From assembly GCA_038229875.1 (NCBI GenBank), contig JBBROA010000023.1:1-39332 (forward strand): 39,332 nucleotides of DNA. The letters run 5' to 3'. Under the pieces are notes generated by a model. It saw only the letters and a list, made by a program, of their open reading frames with translations. It had not been told where the DNA came from and made no database searches. The stretch is from JALYUA01 sp038229875 (GTDB lineage: Bacteria; Acidobacteriota; Thermoanaerobaculia; UBA5066; Gp7-AA6). Position 1 is the stretch's first letter. Each line of letters starts with the position of its first letter. Position numbers and translations under genes: made by a program. Below, in pieces: positions 32,194 to 39,332 of this stretch.

Positions 32194-32435
32194 TTCTCCT
32201 CCGCCGCCTCGAGCGAGTGGATGAGCTTCTCCAGGCGCTCGCGGACGGTCTGCTGGTCTTTCTCGAGCCGCTCGACGGATCCCCGTGCGTCGCCCGATTC
32301 CTTCTCGGCTTTTCGCGCGGACGCAAGGTCGGTCCGCAGCCGTTCGTTGTCGCTCGCCAGCGTCTGGAGACGTCCGAGCAGCTTTTCGATCTTGCGGTCC
32401 AGGGCGTCGAAGATCTTCGTGTTCACGTTGTCCAT
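32190..32435 (-). CDS. ZapB-like coiled-coil protein
   Basis: The 81-residue product is almost entirely a heptad coiled coil: IFDALDRKIEKLLGRLQTLASDNERLRTD at the start (residues 8-36, quoted in part: KIEKLLGRLQTL), a charged linker with GDARGS, and a second helix ending EKLIHSLEAAEE. Position between pheT and zapA and the overall pattern match ZapB-type cell-division factors, which bridge ZapA and the chromosome terminus. Low-complexity coiled coils are hard to assign, so the name is by context. The stop codon is formed within the last unit of a heptamer repeat, suggesting the repeat landed at the end of the gene. Confidence 0.7.
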   Translation of the reverse strand: MDNVNTKIFDALDRKIEKLLGRLQTLASDNERLRTDLASARKAEKESGDARGSVERLEKDQQTVRERLEKLIHSLEAAEEK

Positions 32436-32461
32436 GAGCTCCCGCCTCCCGCGGGTTCGTT

Positions 32462-34549
32462 CTAAAAAGTCACTCCAAAGCGTTCCTGGAGGGCCGCCGC
32501 CAGGCGGTCCCTCTCGCGGTTCACATCGTCAGAGGTCAGCGTCCGATCGGCAGACCGGAACGTCAGTCTCACGGTCGTCTTCGTCCGGTCCGCGGGGACG
32601 CTCGCCCCTTCGTACCGGTCCGCGACGCGGAAAGATTCGAGATCGAGCAGCGCCCGGTCGCGGATGAACGCGGCGATCTCGTCCCAGGGGACGGCCCGCG
32701 GCTGGGCAAACGAGAGATCCACTGCCACAGGCGGAAAGCTCGAATACGGCGCGTAGCGGCCGGCGCGGGGCCGGCTCGGGATTCTCTCGACCAAGAGCTC
32801 GCCGGCGAAGACGTTCTCGGGCAGGTTGCGTCGCTCGCGCTCTCCGCGGGAAAGCAGGCCCACGACCCCGAGAACACCGACGGGGGTCTCGACCCACGCG
32901 GCGGCGCCCCGGGCGAAGCCCGGCATCTCGGCCGGCTTCCAGCAGAGATCCTCGGCCGCGATCCAGGGGTCGACGACCCTCTCGACGATCCCCTTGGCGT
33001 CGAAGAAGTCCGCCGCGCGCAGATCGGCCGGTGCGCTCCAGTGCGGGCGCAACGTTCCGGCGAGCGCGAAGGCGAACCGGCGCGATTCGAGCGAGGGGGG
33101 ATTTTCCGGGTCGCCGTCGGCCCTCCCGAACGCGCGGCCCACCTCGAAGAGCGCGGCATCCGGCCGGCCGTGCCGGGCGTTTGCGGACAGCGCGTCGAGA
33201 AGGCCCGGCAGAAGCGTCGCGCGCAGGTCCCGGCGCGTCTCGTCCAGGGGGTTCGCGACTGAGATCGATTTGCCCATTCCCGCAGCTTCGAGCCAGGGAG
33301 CAAACGGCGCTTCACTGACCTCGCGGTCGACGAACGGGTAGCCCACGGTCTCGTAGAGGCCCGCCGCAACCGCGCCGTCCGAGAGGCTGTCCTCGACAAT
33401 CCTCCGGGGCTCGAGGTATCGGCCGGGGGCGGTGGCCGGAGGGACCCGAGACGGAAGGCGATCGTAGCCGTGGACTCGCAGCACCTCCTCGACCAGGTCG
33501 TCCTCGATGCGGACGTCGTGGCGCCGCAGCGGGATCTCGACCGCGATCCTGCGCCCGCGCACTTCCGGCGCGAAGCCGAGCCGCGCCAGGATCTCCGCCG
33601 CGGATTCGACCGTCAGAGTCGGATCGCCCGCCAGGAGCCTCAGCCGCGAGATCCTCAGGGCCGCGCGCCGCGTCTTGAACGGCGCGCCGCGCACGTCGAG
33701 GAATCCGGGCGCCATCGAGCCTCCGGCGGATTCGAGAATGAGATGAGCCGCGAGGTTCAACGCGCCCGGGATCGCCGCGATGTCGGCGCCGCGCTCGAAC
33801 CGGTGGGAGGCGTCGGTGTGCATTCCGAGCCTGCGTGCGGTCCGCCGGATCGCGACCGGGTCCCACCAGGCCGCTTCGAGCAGGACGTGCCGCGTGTCCG
33901 ATGTGACCGCGGTCTCCAAGCCGCCCATGATTCCGGCGAGAGAGACCGCGCGCTCCGCGTCCGCGACGACGACGTCGGAGGACTCCAGCCGGCGCTCGAT
34001 CCCGTCGAGGGTCACGAGCGTCTCGCCGCGGCGCGCCTTCCGGACGATCAGCAGGCCTCCGCGGAGCTTCTCGAAATCGAACGCGTGGAGCGGCTGCCCG
34101 ACCGCCCACAGGGCGTAGTTGGTGGCGTCGACCGCCGCGCTGATCGAATGGCTGCCGATCGCGGCGAGGCGAGCGACGACACGCTCGGGCGCCGACGCGT
34201 TGTGTACGCCGCGAACCAGAAGAGCGCCGAACCGGCGGCAGCGCCGCGGGACCGAGATCACGACCGACGTGAGCGACTCGACGGGTTCGCCGGAAGAAGG
34301 AGGCGGCGAAAACTCCGGGCCGGCGGTCGCGAGCGGGGTCGCCGAGAGGGCCGCGAGCTCGCGCGCGATCCCGAGATGACTCATGGCGTCGGGACGGTTC
34401 GGCGTGATCTCGACGTCGAAAACCGGGCCGCGGGCGCTCTCCTCGACCGACTCGACGGGAAGTCCCGCCTGGTCGAGCAGCGCGCGAGCCCGGTCGGCCG
34501 GCGGCGGCACAGCGAGGAACTCGTCGACCCACTCGAGCGCGAATTTCAC
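32462..34549 (-). CDS. pheT: Phenylalanyl-tRNA synthetase beta subunit, lacking the N-terminal tRNA-binding domain
   Basis: PheT forms the alpha2beta2 enzyme that charges tRNA-Phe. The 695-residue product starts at GTG 34549 (KFALEWVDEFL, family start), overlapping the pheS stop as GTGA. The usual OB-fold tRNA-binding insert of about 110 residues is absent. After GLPVESVEE it passes at once to FDVEITPNRPDAMSHLGIARELAAL (about 43-67). B3/B4 editing residues (ISAAVDATNYALWAVGQPLHAFDFEKL), the B5 domain (PLRRHDVRIEDDLVEEVLRVHGYDRLP) and a C-terminal ferredoxin-fold anticodon domain ending LQERFGVTF are present. Typical PheT is about 790-800 residues. Longer upstream reading (to 34774) lies inside pheS and is not real. 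Confidence 0.93.
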   Translation of the reverse strand: MKFALEWVDEFLAVPPPADRARALLDQAGLPVESVEESARGPVFDVEITPNRPDAMSHLGIARELAALSATPLATAGPEFSPPPSSGEPVESLTSVVISVPRRCRRFGALLVRGVHNASAPERVVARLAAIGSHSISAAVDATNYALWAVGQPLHAFDFEKLRGGLLIVRKARRGETLVTLDGIERRLESSDVVVADAERAVSLAGIMGGLETAVTSDTRHVLLEAAWWDPVAIRRTARRLGMHTDASHRFERGADIAAIPGALNLAAHLILESAGGSMAPGFLDVRGAPFKTRRAALRISRLRLLAGDPTLTVESAAEILARLGFAPEVRGRRIAVEIPLRRHDVRIEDDLVEEVLRVHGYDRLPSRVPPATAPGRYLEPRRIVEDSLSDGAVAAGLYETVGYPFVDREVSEAPFAPWLEAAGMGKSISVANPLDETRRDLRATLLPGLLDALSANARHGRPDAALFEVGRAFGRADGDPENPPSLESRRFAFALAGTLRPHWSAPADLRAADFFDAKGIVERVVDPWIAAEDLCWKPAEMPGFARGAAAWVETPVGVLGVVGLLSRGERERRNLPENVFAGELLVERIPSRPRAGRYAPYSSFPPVAVDLSFAQPRAVPWDEIAAFIRDRALLDLESFRVADRYEGASVPADRTKTTVRLTFRSADRTLTSDDVNRERDRLAAALQERFGVTF

Positions 34550-35667
34550 GCCGTGTCTCCGAGCCGCCGGCCGGCGTACTGTCCCAGGAACCGCTCGTCC
34601 CCCTCGAACAAGAGCCGCAGGTCGGGAAACCCGTAGAGGAGGAGCGCAATGCGGTCGATGCCGCCGCCGAACGCAAACCCCGTGTAGGTCTCGGGATCGA
34701 TCCCGGCGCGGACGAGCACGTTCGGATGGACGCAGCCGGCGCCCATGATCTCGATCCAGCCGGACCCCTTGCATTTCCCGCAGCCCGCGCCGCGGCAGAA
34801 GATACAGGTCATGTGAACGTCCGCGCCCGGCTCGACGAAGGGGAAGAACGTCGGGATGAACCGCGCCTTCGTCCCCGGGCCGAAGAGCTCCGACAGGAAC
34901 GTCTCGACCGTTCCCTTCAAATCCGCGAGCGAGATTCCCCGGTCGATGACGAGAGCCTCGACCTGGTGGAAGACCGGCGAGTGCGTCGCGTCCACCTCGT
35001 CTTTCCGGTAAACCCGCCCCGGCATGATCATCCGCAGAGGCGCTCCCCGCTCGCGCATCGCGCGCACCTGGACGGGCGAGGTGTGCGTGCGGAGGAGGAG
35101 CGGCGACCGCGCCGGCAAGTCGAGGAAAAACGTGTCCTGCGTATCGCGCGCCGGATGCTCGGGCGGGAAGTTCAACGCCTCAAAATTGTGGAAGTCGTTC
35201 TCGATCTCCGGGCCGTCGGCGATCGAGTACCCCATTCTCAGGAAGATCTCCTCGATGCGCCGCCGGACGATCGTGAGCGGGTGCAGCGCCCCCGCCCGGG
35301 GACGGCGGCCCGGCAGGCTGACGTCGACGACGGCCGCTCGCTCCCGCGCCTCCGATTCGCGGCGGGAAACTTCTTCCGACAGGCGCCAGATCGCCTCCTC
35401 GATCTCCCGCTTCACGGCGTTCGCGCGGGCGCCGAAGCCGGCGCGCTCCGCCGGGGCAAGGTCCTTCACGCCCGAGAACAGGGCCGGCACGAGCCCCTTC
35501 TCGCGGCCGAGAAACCGCCCTTTAAGACGTTCGAAATCTCCCCGCGAGGAAATTTCGCCGGCCGCGGCTTCCCGGAACGCCGAGAGAACGCGCGAGATGG
35601 CGTCGTCTGCGCCACGATCGCGCGAGGGGGAACCGGGGTCTCGCCGACCCGCTTCCTCGTCATGCAT
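34546..35667 (-). CDS. pheS: Phenylalanyl-tRNA synthetase alpha subunit
   Basis: PheS carries the class II catalytic core. The 373-residue product has the N-terminal coiled coil (FERLKGRFLGREKGLVPALF, about 45-64) and motif 2 region (THTSPVQVRAMRERGAPLRMIMPGRVYRKDEVDATHSPVFHQVEAL). Substrate residues and motif 3 are at FGGGIDRIALLLYG (about 338-351). A four-Cys insert (CIFCRGAGCGKCKGSGW, about 287-303) is a zinc-knuckle seen in many PheS. The first ~23 residues (HDEEAGRRDPGSPSRDRG) look unconserved, so the ATG at 35667 may be slightly too early. pheS-pheT overlap by 4 bases. Confidence 0.94.
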   Translation of the reverse strand: MHDEEAGRRDPGSPSRDRGADDAISRVLSAFREAAAGEISSRGDFERLKGRFLGREKGLVPALFSGVKDLAPAERAGFGARANAVKREIEEAIWRLSEEVSRRESEARERAAVVDVSLPGRRPRAGALHPLTIVRRRIEEIFLRMGYSIADGPEIENDFHNFEALNFPPEHPARDTQDTFFLDLPARSPLLLRTHTSPVQVRAMRERGAPLRMIMPGRVYRKDEVDATHSPVFHQVEALVIDRGISLADLKGTVETFLSELFGPGTKARFIPTFFPFVEPGADVHMTCIFCRGAGCGKCKGSGWIEIMGAGCVHPNVLVRAGIDPETYTGFAFGGGIDRIALLLYGFPDLRLLFEGDERFLGQYAGRRLGDTA

Positions 35668-35709
35668 CGGTCACCGTCCGTCCGCGGGCGCCCGCCGGCG
35701 CAAGCGGTC

Positions 35710-36072
35710 TCACGCCGTCGCCAGCGCCGCCTTGGCAACTCCCACGAGCTGGGAGAACGCTCCGGGATCAGTCACGGCGAGATCCGCCAGCATCTTGCGG
35801 TTGATGTCGTTTCCCGCCTTCTTCAGGCCGTCCATGAGCCGGCTGTACGAGATCTCGTTCTCCCGGGCGGCCGCGTTGATGCGGACGATCCAGAGGCCGC
35901 GAAAGTCCCGTTTCTTCGCCTTCCGGTCGCGGTAGGCGTACAGCAGCGACTTCTCGACCTGGAGCTTCGCCATCCGGTACGACTTGGATTTCGTTCCGTA
36001 GTAGCCCTTGGCGAGCGCCAGGGTCTTGGCCCGGCGGTTCTTTCTCTTATTCCCACGTTTGACGCGCGGCAT
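35710..36072 (-). CDS. rplT: 50S ribosomal protein L20
   Basis: L20 binds 23S rRNA early in 50S assembly and in several bacteria represses its own operon. The 120-residue product is textbook: PRVKRGNKRKNRRAKTLALAKGYYGTKS at the N-terminus (quoted in part: GNKRKNRRAKTLAL), AYRDRKAKKRDFRGLWIVRINAAAREN (about 46-72) and the late YSRLMDGLKKAGNDINRKML (about 76-95). It follows rpmI after a repeat-filled gap and precedes pheS by 42 bases. Confidence 0.97.
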   Translation of the reverse strand: MPRVKRGNKRKNRRAKTLALAKGYYGTKSKSYRMAKLQVEKSLLYAYRDRKAKKRDFRGLWIVRINAAARENEISYSRLMDGLKKAGNDINRKMLADLAVTDPGAFSQLVGVAKAALATA

Positions 36073-36092
36073 TGGTGTTTCTCCCTATGGCG

Positions 36093-36192
36093 GGGAATCG
36101 GAAATCGGGACTCGGGAACCGGTGCACTCGAATGCGCCGTCCCGACCCGCTCCGAACCCCGGTTCGATTGACGATGACCGGTTCCGATTTCC
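36093..36192. repeat. Heptamer array and inverted arm filling the rpmI-rplT gap
   Basis: Four units (GGGAATC, GGAAATC, GGGACTC, GGGAACC) at 36093-36120 run into GGT. At 36177-36192, ACCGGTTCCGATTTCC is the complement of parts of the left arm (GGAAATCGG and AACCGGT). So the ~120 bases between rpmI and rplT form an inverted-arm element like that at 32038. It could affect expression of rplT, but no known L20 leader structure is recognised. Confidence 0.65.
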
Positions 36193-36195
36193 GCC

Positions 36196-36393
36196 TTACG
36201 AGTTCGGCAGCATCTCCGCGACGCGCTTGTGGTCCGACTTCGAGACGAGGGTCGCCTGCGCGAGCCCGCGTTTGCGGCCGGCCGCCTTCTTCGTGAGGAT
36301 GTGGCTCTTCATCGCTTTGGACCGCTTGAACGCGCCCGAGGCGGTCTTGCGAAACCGCTTGGCCGCGCCGCGGTGCGTTTTCAATTTAGGCAT
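36196..36393 (-). CDS. rpmI: 50S ribosomal protein L35
   Basis: The 65-residue basic product reads as L35: PKLKTHRGAAKRFRKTASGAFKR (residues 2-24, quoted in part: KTHRGAAKRFRKT), then SHILTKKAAGRKRGLAQ and the terminal KRVAEMLPN. L35 is a small 50S protein. The gene lies between infC and rplT, the near-universal order. The gap to infC holds two copies of the palindromic repeat element. Confidence 0.96.
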   Translation of the reverse strand: MPKLKTHRGAAKRFRKTASGAFKRSKAMKSHILTKKAAGRKRGLAQATLVSKSDHKRVAEMLPNS

Positions 36394-36432
36394 GTATTAC
36401 TCCGTTTGCGAGAGTCCTGATTCCCGATCTAA

Positions 36433-36535
36433 TTGACCGCGGATTACCGCGGCCGTCTCGCTCTCGTTGGTTGCTCGGCTCCCGATTCTTGTTGACCGCG
36501 GAGTACCGCGGCCGTTTCGCTCGTTGGTCGCTCAG
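36433..36535. repeat. Two tandem copies (B and C) of the palindromic intergenic element
   Basis: Copy C (36433-36479) and copy B (36492-36535) are direct repeats of about 45 bases, each TTGACCGCGG-A-K-TACCGCGGCCGTYTCGCTC (core given in pieces) ending GTTGGTYGCTCRGC, separated by a short CCCGATT-type stretch. The core CCGCGG-AKTA-CCGCGG can fold as a 6-bp stem with a four-base loop. Copy B ends within the infC stop codon. Confidence 0.8.
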
Positions 36536-37086
36536 CCCGCCGCCGCCGGCGCGGGCTTCTCCGGCTTCTCGTGCGCCTTGACGGGCGCCAGGATCTGGTA
36601 GAGGCGGTTTCCGAGCATCTCCGAGCGCGACTCCGCGGCCGCGCGGCCGGCGAGGTCCACCAGCAGACGGTCGAGCACCTTCTGGCCGTTCTCGCGGCGC
36701 GCCATCTCGCGTCCGCGGAACTGCACCGTGGCCTTGACCTTGTCCCCGTGGGCCAGGAACTTCAGGATGTTCTTGATCTTGAAGTCGTAGTCGTGGTCAT
36801 CGATGTTCGGTCGGAATTTCACTTCTTTGACCTGTGTCGTTTTCTGTTTCTTCTTGGAGTCCTGCTGTTTCTTCTTCTGCTGATAGATGAACTTTCCGAA
36901 ATTCATGATCCGGCAGACCGGCGGTACGGCGGTGGGCGCGATCTCGACTAAATCGAGCGTCGCCTCCCTCGCCTTCTGGAGCGCCTCGGCCATGGTCACC
37001 ACGCCCAGCGCTTCTCCCGACTCTCCGATCAGGCGGACTTCCTTCCACCGGATCTGTTCATTGACTCGGATGCTTTTCTTGTCGAT
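36532..37086 (-). CDS. infC: Translation initiation factor IF-3 (probable ATC start)
   Basis: IF-3 keeps subunits apart and checks start codons. The ATG at 37002 gives only 156 residues and loses the N-terminal domain. In the same frame upstream, DKKSIRVNEQIRWKEVRLIGESGEALG restores it (quoted in part: RVNEQIRWKEVRLIG). The reading begins at an ATC at 37086 with GGAGG six bases upstream, giving 184 residues, the family length. infC genes are known to use ATT-type rare starts, which IF-3 itself discriminates against, giving autoregulation. Other motifs: DLVEIAPTAVPPVCRIMNFGKF, KEVKFRPNIDDHDY, FRGREMARRENG. The start lies inside thrS, a 29-base overlap. A short Ala/Pro tail ends the protein. 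Confidence 0.9.
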   Translation of the reverse strand: MDKKSIRVNEQIRWKEVRLIGESGEALGVVTMAEALQKAREATLDLVEIAPTAVPPVCRIMNFGKFIYQQKKKQQDSKKKQKTTQVKEVKFRPNIDDHDYDFKIKNILKFLAHGDKVKATVQFRGREMARRENGQKVLDRLLVDLAGRAAAESRSEMLGNRLYQILAPVKAHEKPEKPAPAAAG

Positions 37087-39040
37087 CTTTCACCTCCGCG
37101 AAAGCGCCCAGCTCTTTTTTCTTCTCCGCGATCGCCCGAACGGCGGCCGCGCCGAATTCGTCCAGCGTCATCGTCCCGGCGTCGCCGCCGTGGCGCAGGC
37201 GCACGGAAACCGTGCCCGCCGACGCCTCTTTTTCCCCGATCACCAGCATGCAGGGGACCTTCTGCATCTCGGCCTTGCGGATCCGCGCGCCGAGCTTTTC
37301 GTTCCGGTCGTCTGTTTCGATACGCAGTCCCAGGGTCTTCAGCCTGGTCATGGCGGAACGCCCGGCGTCCGAGAATTTGTCCGAAACCGGCAGCACCACC
37401 GCGTGCACCGGCGCGATCCAGAACGGGAAATTCCCCGCCGTGTGCTCGATTAAAATCGCGAGGAACCGCTCGAGCGATCCGAGGATCGCCCGGTGCAGGA
37501 CGACGGGGCGGTGCCGGCCTCCGTCCTCTCCGATGTAGGAGAGGTCGAAGCGCTCCGCCTGCGAGAAGTCGCACTGGATCGTGCCGAGCTGCCAGCCCCG
37601 TCCGATCGCGTCCTGTACACGGAAGTCGATCTTGGGACCGTAGAACGCGCCGTCCCCCGGCGTGACGACGAATTTCCGGCCGGCGCTCTTCAAGGCCGCG
37701 TCCAGGGCCGCTTCTCCGCGGTCCCACATATCGTCGGACCCGATCCGCTTCTCGGGCCGGAGGCCCAGGGAGATCTCGACCTCGTCGAAGCCGAAGTCGC
37801 TGTACACGCTGTCGATGAAGTCGAGAAAGCGGAAGATCTCGTCCTCGAGCTTGTCGATCGGCGTGAAGATGTGCGCGTCGTCCTGCGAGAACGTTCGGAC
37901 GCGCGTCAGGCCGGCCGTGACTCCTGACCGCTCGTACCGGTGCAGACGCCCGAAGTCGGCGTATCGGACGGGGAGATCCCGGTAGGACCAATGCTTCTCG
38001 CGAAACATCAGGTAGTGACCGGGGCAGTTCATCGGCTTGACGCCGAACTCCCGCTCGTCGGTCCACGAGAAGTACATGTTTTCTTTGTAGTTGTCGTAGT
38101 GGCCGGAGATCTTGAAGAGCTCCACGTCGAAGATCTGCGGTGTGATCACCTCGTCGTACCCACGGAGCCTGTATTCCGCTCGAAGGTAGTCGAGGAGTTG
38201 CGTGTAGACGGCCGCGCCCTTGGGATGAAAGAACGGCGAGGCCGGGGCGAGCGGATCGAACGAAAAGAGGTCGAGCTCTTTGCCGAGCTTCCGGTGATCG
38301 CGGGCGCGGCCTTCCTCCAGCTTCTCGAGATACGCGTCGAGCTCCTTCTGCGTCAGAAAGGAGGCCCCGTAGATCCGCTGGAGCATCGGGTTGTGCTCGT
38401 CACCCTTCCAGTACGCGCCGGCAGTGTGCGTCAGTCGGAAGACGCCGAGCCGCCCCGTCGACGCGACGTGAGGGCCCCGGCAGAGGTCGACGAACTCGCC
38501 CTGCCGGTAGCAGGAGACCCGCTCCCCTTCCGGAATGCCTCGCGCGATCTCGACCTTCAGCGCATCGTTCTGCCTTTCAAAGATCGAGATCGCCTCGTCG
38601 ATCGGCATCTCGAGCCGCTCGATCGGAAGGTCCTCCGCGATGATCTTCCGCATCTCGGCTTCGATCGCCGCGAGGTCCTCCGGCGTGAACGGGCGTTCCG
38701 GGTTGAAGTCGTAGTAGTAGCCGTTCTCGATCGGCGGGCCGATGCCGATCTGGACGTCGGGGAAGAGACGCTTGACGGCCTGCGCCGTCAGGTGCGCCGT
38801 CGAGTGGCGATAGATCGGCACGGCATCCGGCGACTTCGCCGTGATGATCTCGATCGACGCGTCCGACTCGATCTGCGTCTTCAGGTCCGCCACGCGGCCG
38901 TCAATCTTGCCCGCCCACGCGTCTTTGGCGAGGCGCGGCCCGATCGACGCGGCGACGTCGCGCACTGTGGTCCCATGAGGGATCGACCGCCGCGAGCCGT
39001 CCGGCAATGTGATCGTGACCGCGTTCACCGAGGCTTCCAT
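37058..39040 (-). CDS. thrS: Threonyl-tRNA synthetase
   Basis: ThrS charges tRNA-Thr and edits Ser-tRNA-Thr. The 660-residue product has a TGS domain (VTITLPDGSRRSIPHGTTVRDVAASI, near residues 8-33), the editing domain with HSTAHLTAQAVKRLFP and SCYRQGEFVDLCRGPHV (zinc and editing residues), and the class II core: VKPMNCPGHYLMF (zinc Cys), RTFSQDDAHIF (motif 2 area), GAFYGPKIDF, and VLHRAILGSLERFLAILIEHTAG (motif 3). The C-terminal anticodon domain follows. The ATG at 39040 is chosen; an in-frame GTG at 39100 would put the start inside the terminator hairpin. It overlaps infC by 29 bases and heads the ribosomal-protein operon. Confidence 0.96.
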   Translation of the reverse strand: MEASVNAVTITLPDGSRRSIPHGTTVRDVAASIGPRLAKDAWAGKIDGRVADLKTQIESDASIEIITAKSPDAVPIYRHSTAHLTAQAVKRLFPDVQIGIGPPIENGYYYDFNPERPFTPEDLAAIEAEMRKIIAEDLPIERLEMPIDEAISIFERQNDALKVEIARGIPEGERVSCYRQGEFVDLCRGPHVASTGRLGVFRLTHTAGAYWKGDEHNPMLQRIYGASFLTQKELDAYLEKLEEGRARDHRKLGKELDLFSFDPLAPASPFFHPKGAAVYTQLLDYLRAEYRLRGYDEVITPQIFDVELFKISGHYDNYKENMYFSWTDEREFGVKPMNCPGHYLMFREKHWSYRDLPVRYADFGRLHRYERSGVTAGLTRVRTFSQDDAHIFTPIDKLEDEIFRFLDFIDSVYSDFGFDEVEISLGLRPEKRIGSDDMWDRGEAALDAALKSAGRKFVVTPGDGAFYGPKIDFRVQDAIGRGWQLGTIQCDFSQAERFDLSYIGEDGGRHRPVVLHRAILGSLERFLAILIEHTAGNFPFWIAPVHAVVLPVSDKFSDAGRSAMTRLKTLGLRIETDDRNEKLGARIRKAEMQKVPCMLVIGEKEASAGTVSVRLRHGGDAGTMTLDEFGAAAVRAIAEKKKELGAFAEVKDRQEKHPSQ

Positions 39041-39085
39041 GTCTTGTGCGACTTCCTTTTCGTTCCGTCCGTTGCCCGAAAAAGC

Positions 39086-39106
39086 AAAAACGCGGGTCAC
39101 CCCGCG
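39086..39106 (-). terminator. Intrinsic terminator between the tRNA-Val genes and thrS
   Basis: On the minus strand CGCGGG (39101-39106) pairs with CCCGCG (39091-39096) around a four-base loop, followed by five T (39086-39090). It lies 76 bases after the tRNA-Val(CAC) 3' end and 46 bases before the thrS ATG. It may end the tRNA transcript or attenuate thrS; no T-box or leader peptide is recognised. Confidence 0.7.
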
Positions 39107-39135
39107 TCATTTTCGATCTCCGAATCCCAGACGAG

Positions 39136-39180
39136 TTGACCGCGGAGTACCGCGGCCGTCTCGCTCCTTCGTCGCTCGGC
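39136..39180. repeat. Palindromic intergenic element, copy A
   Basis: This copy has TTGAC, the CCGCGGAGTACCGCGG core, then CCGTCTCGCTC and ends GTCGCTCGGC, one base before the encoded CCA end of tRNA-Val(CAC). Orientation equals copies B and C. A SacII site (CCGCGG) occurs twice in each perfect copy. Confidence 0.8.
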
Positions 39181-39181
39181 A

Positions 39182-39257
39182 TGGTAGGCGCTAACGGGAT
39201 CGAACCGTTGACCTCTACAGTGTGAATGTAGCGCTCTACCAGCTGAGCTAAGCGCCT
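39182..39257 (-). tRNA. tRNA-Val (anticodon CAC)
   Basis: The minus strand gives a 76-base cloverleaf. Acceptor AGGCGCT pairs with AGCGCCT, D arm TAGCTCAGCTGGTAGAGC, anticodon stem CTACA/TGTAG around TTCACAC (anticodon CAC), T arm AACGG-TTCGATC-CCGTT, discriminator A and an encoded CCA (39182-39184). It reads GTG valine codons. Confidence 0.95.
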
Positions 39258-39271
39258 TCGGGAGCGACGAT

Positions 39272-39332
<61 letters not shown>

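Noticed and set aside
34550..34774. Longer N-terminus for pheT
   Set aside because: It lies entirely inside pheS in another frame and is Arg-rich shadow sequence.
39041..39135. T-box or leader-peptide attenuator upstream of thrS
   Set aside because: The leader is under 100 bases, lacks a T-box motif and a run of threonine codons; the terminator fits the tRNA transcript better.

Overview
The window is about 39 kb of GC-rich bacterial chromosome from a Gram-negative (diderm) organism. It encodes an Omp85/TamB outer-membrane module, LPS-type glycosyltransferases and an O-antigen ligase-like protein, and also RNase Y with its YmdB-type partner. Gene content and order fit an environmental Acidobacteriota-like lineage, but nothing here fixes the taxonomy; that placement is inference. 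Genes are densely packed, often with 4-bp start/stop overlaps, and use GTG, TTG and probably ATC and CTG starts.

Left part (1-11.4 kb). The left edge is the end of an IS481-type insertion sequence. Then come two stress/envelope-like genes (YtxH-like; glycine-zipper general-stress protein), an exported amidohydrolase, coaE, an xdhC/mocA-like pair, an exported D-aminoacylase-type hydrolase on the minus strand, a coupled miaE-glycosyltransferase pair, and a radical-SAM DNA-repair-type gene that carries a frameshift.

Middle part (11.4-26.6 kb, mostly minus strand). A very long Omp85 protein lies downstream of tamB, followed by nadK, divergent tlyA, two overlapping zinc-type dehydrogenases, and ispA-xseB-xseA. 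Next are an O-antigen ligase-like membrane protein, whose first helices are recovered only with a CTG start, and a Trm112-like protein.

Right part (26.6-39.3 kb). A plus-strand glycosyltransferase converges on a minus-strand block that, in transcription order, is tRNA-Val(GAC), tRNA-Val(CAC), thrS, infC, rpmI, rplT, pheS, pheT, zapB, zapA, a possible structured RNA, rny, ymdB, a WaaE-type glycosyltransferase and a PrxQ/Bcp peroxiredoxin. This is the widely conserved translation/division/RNA-decay cluster with an envelope and redox tail.

The most notable item is the peroxiredoxin: an in-frame TGA sits exactly where the peroxidatic cysteine of the TPGCT motif should be, the frame continues with full homology, and a hairpin follows directly. 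It is a strong selenoprotein candidate. Second, the intergenic regions hold two repeat families not explained by genes: a ~47-bp element with a CCGCGG-AGTA-CCGCGG core (four copies) and tandem heptanucleotide runs with a different heptamer at different loci, several arranged as inverted pairs.
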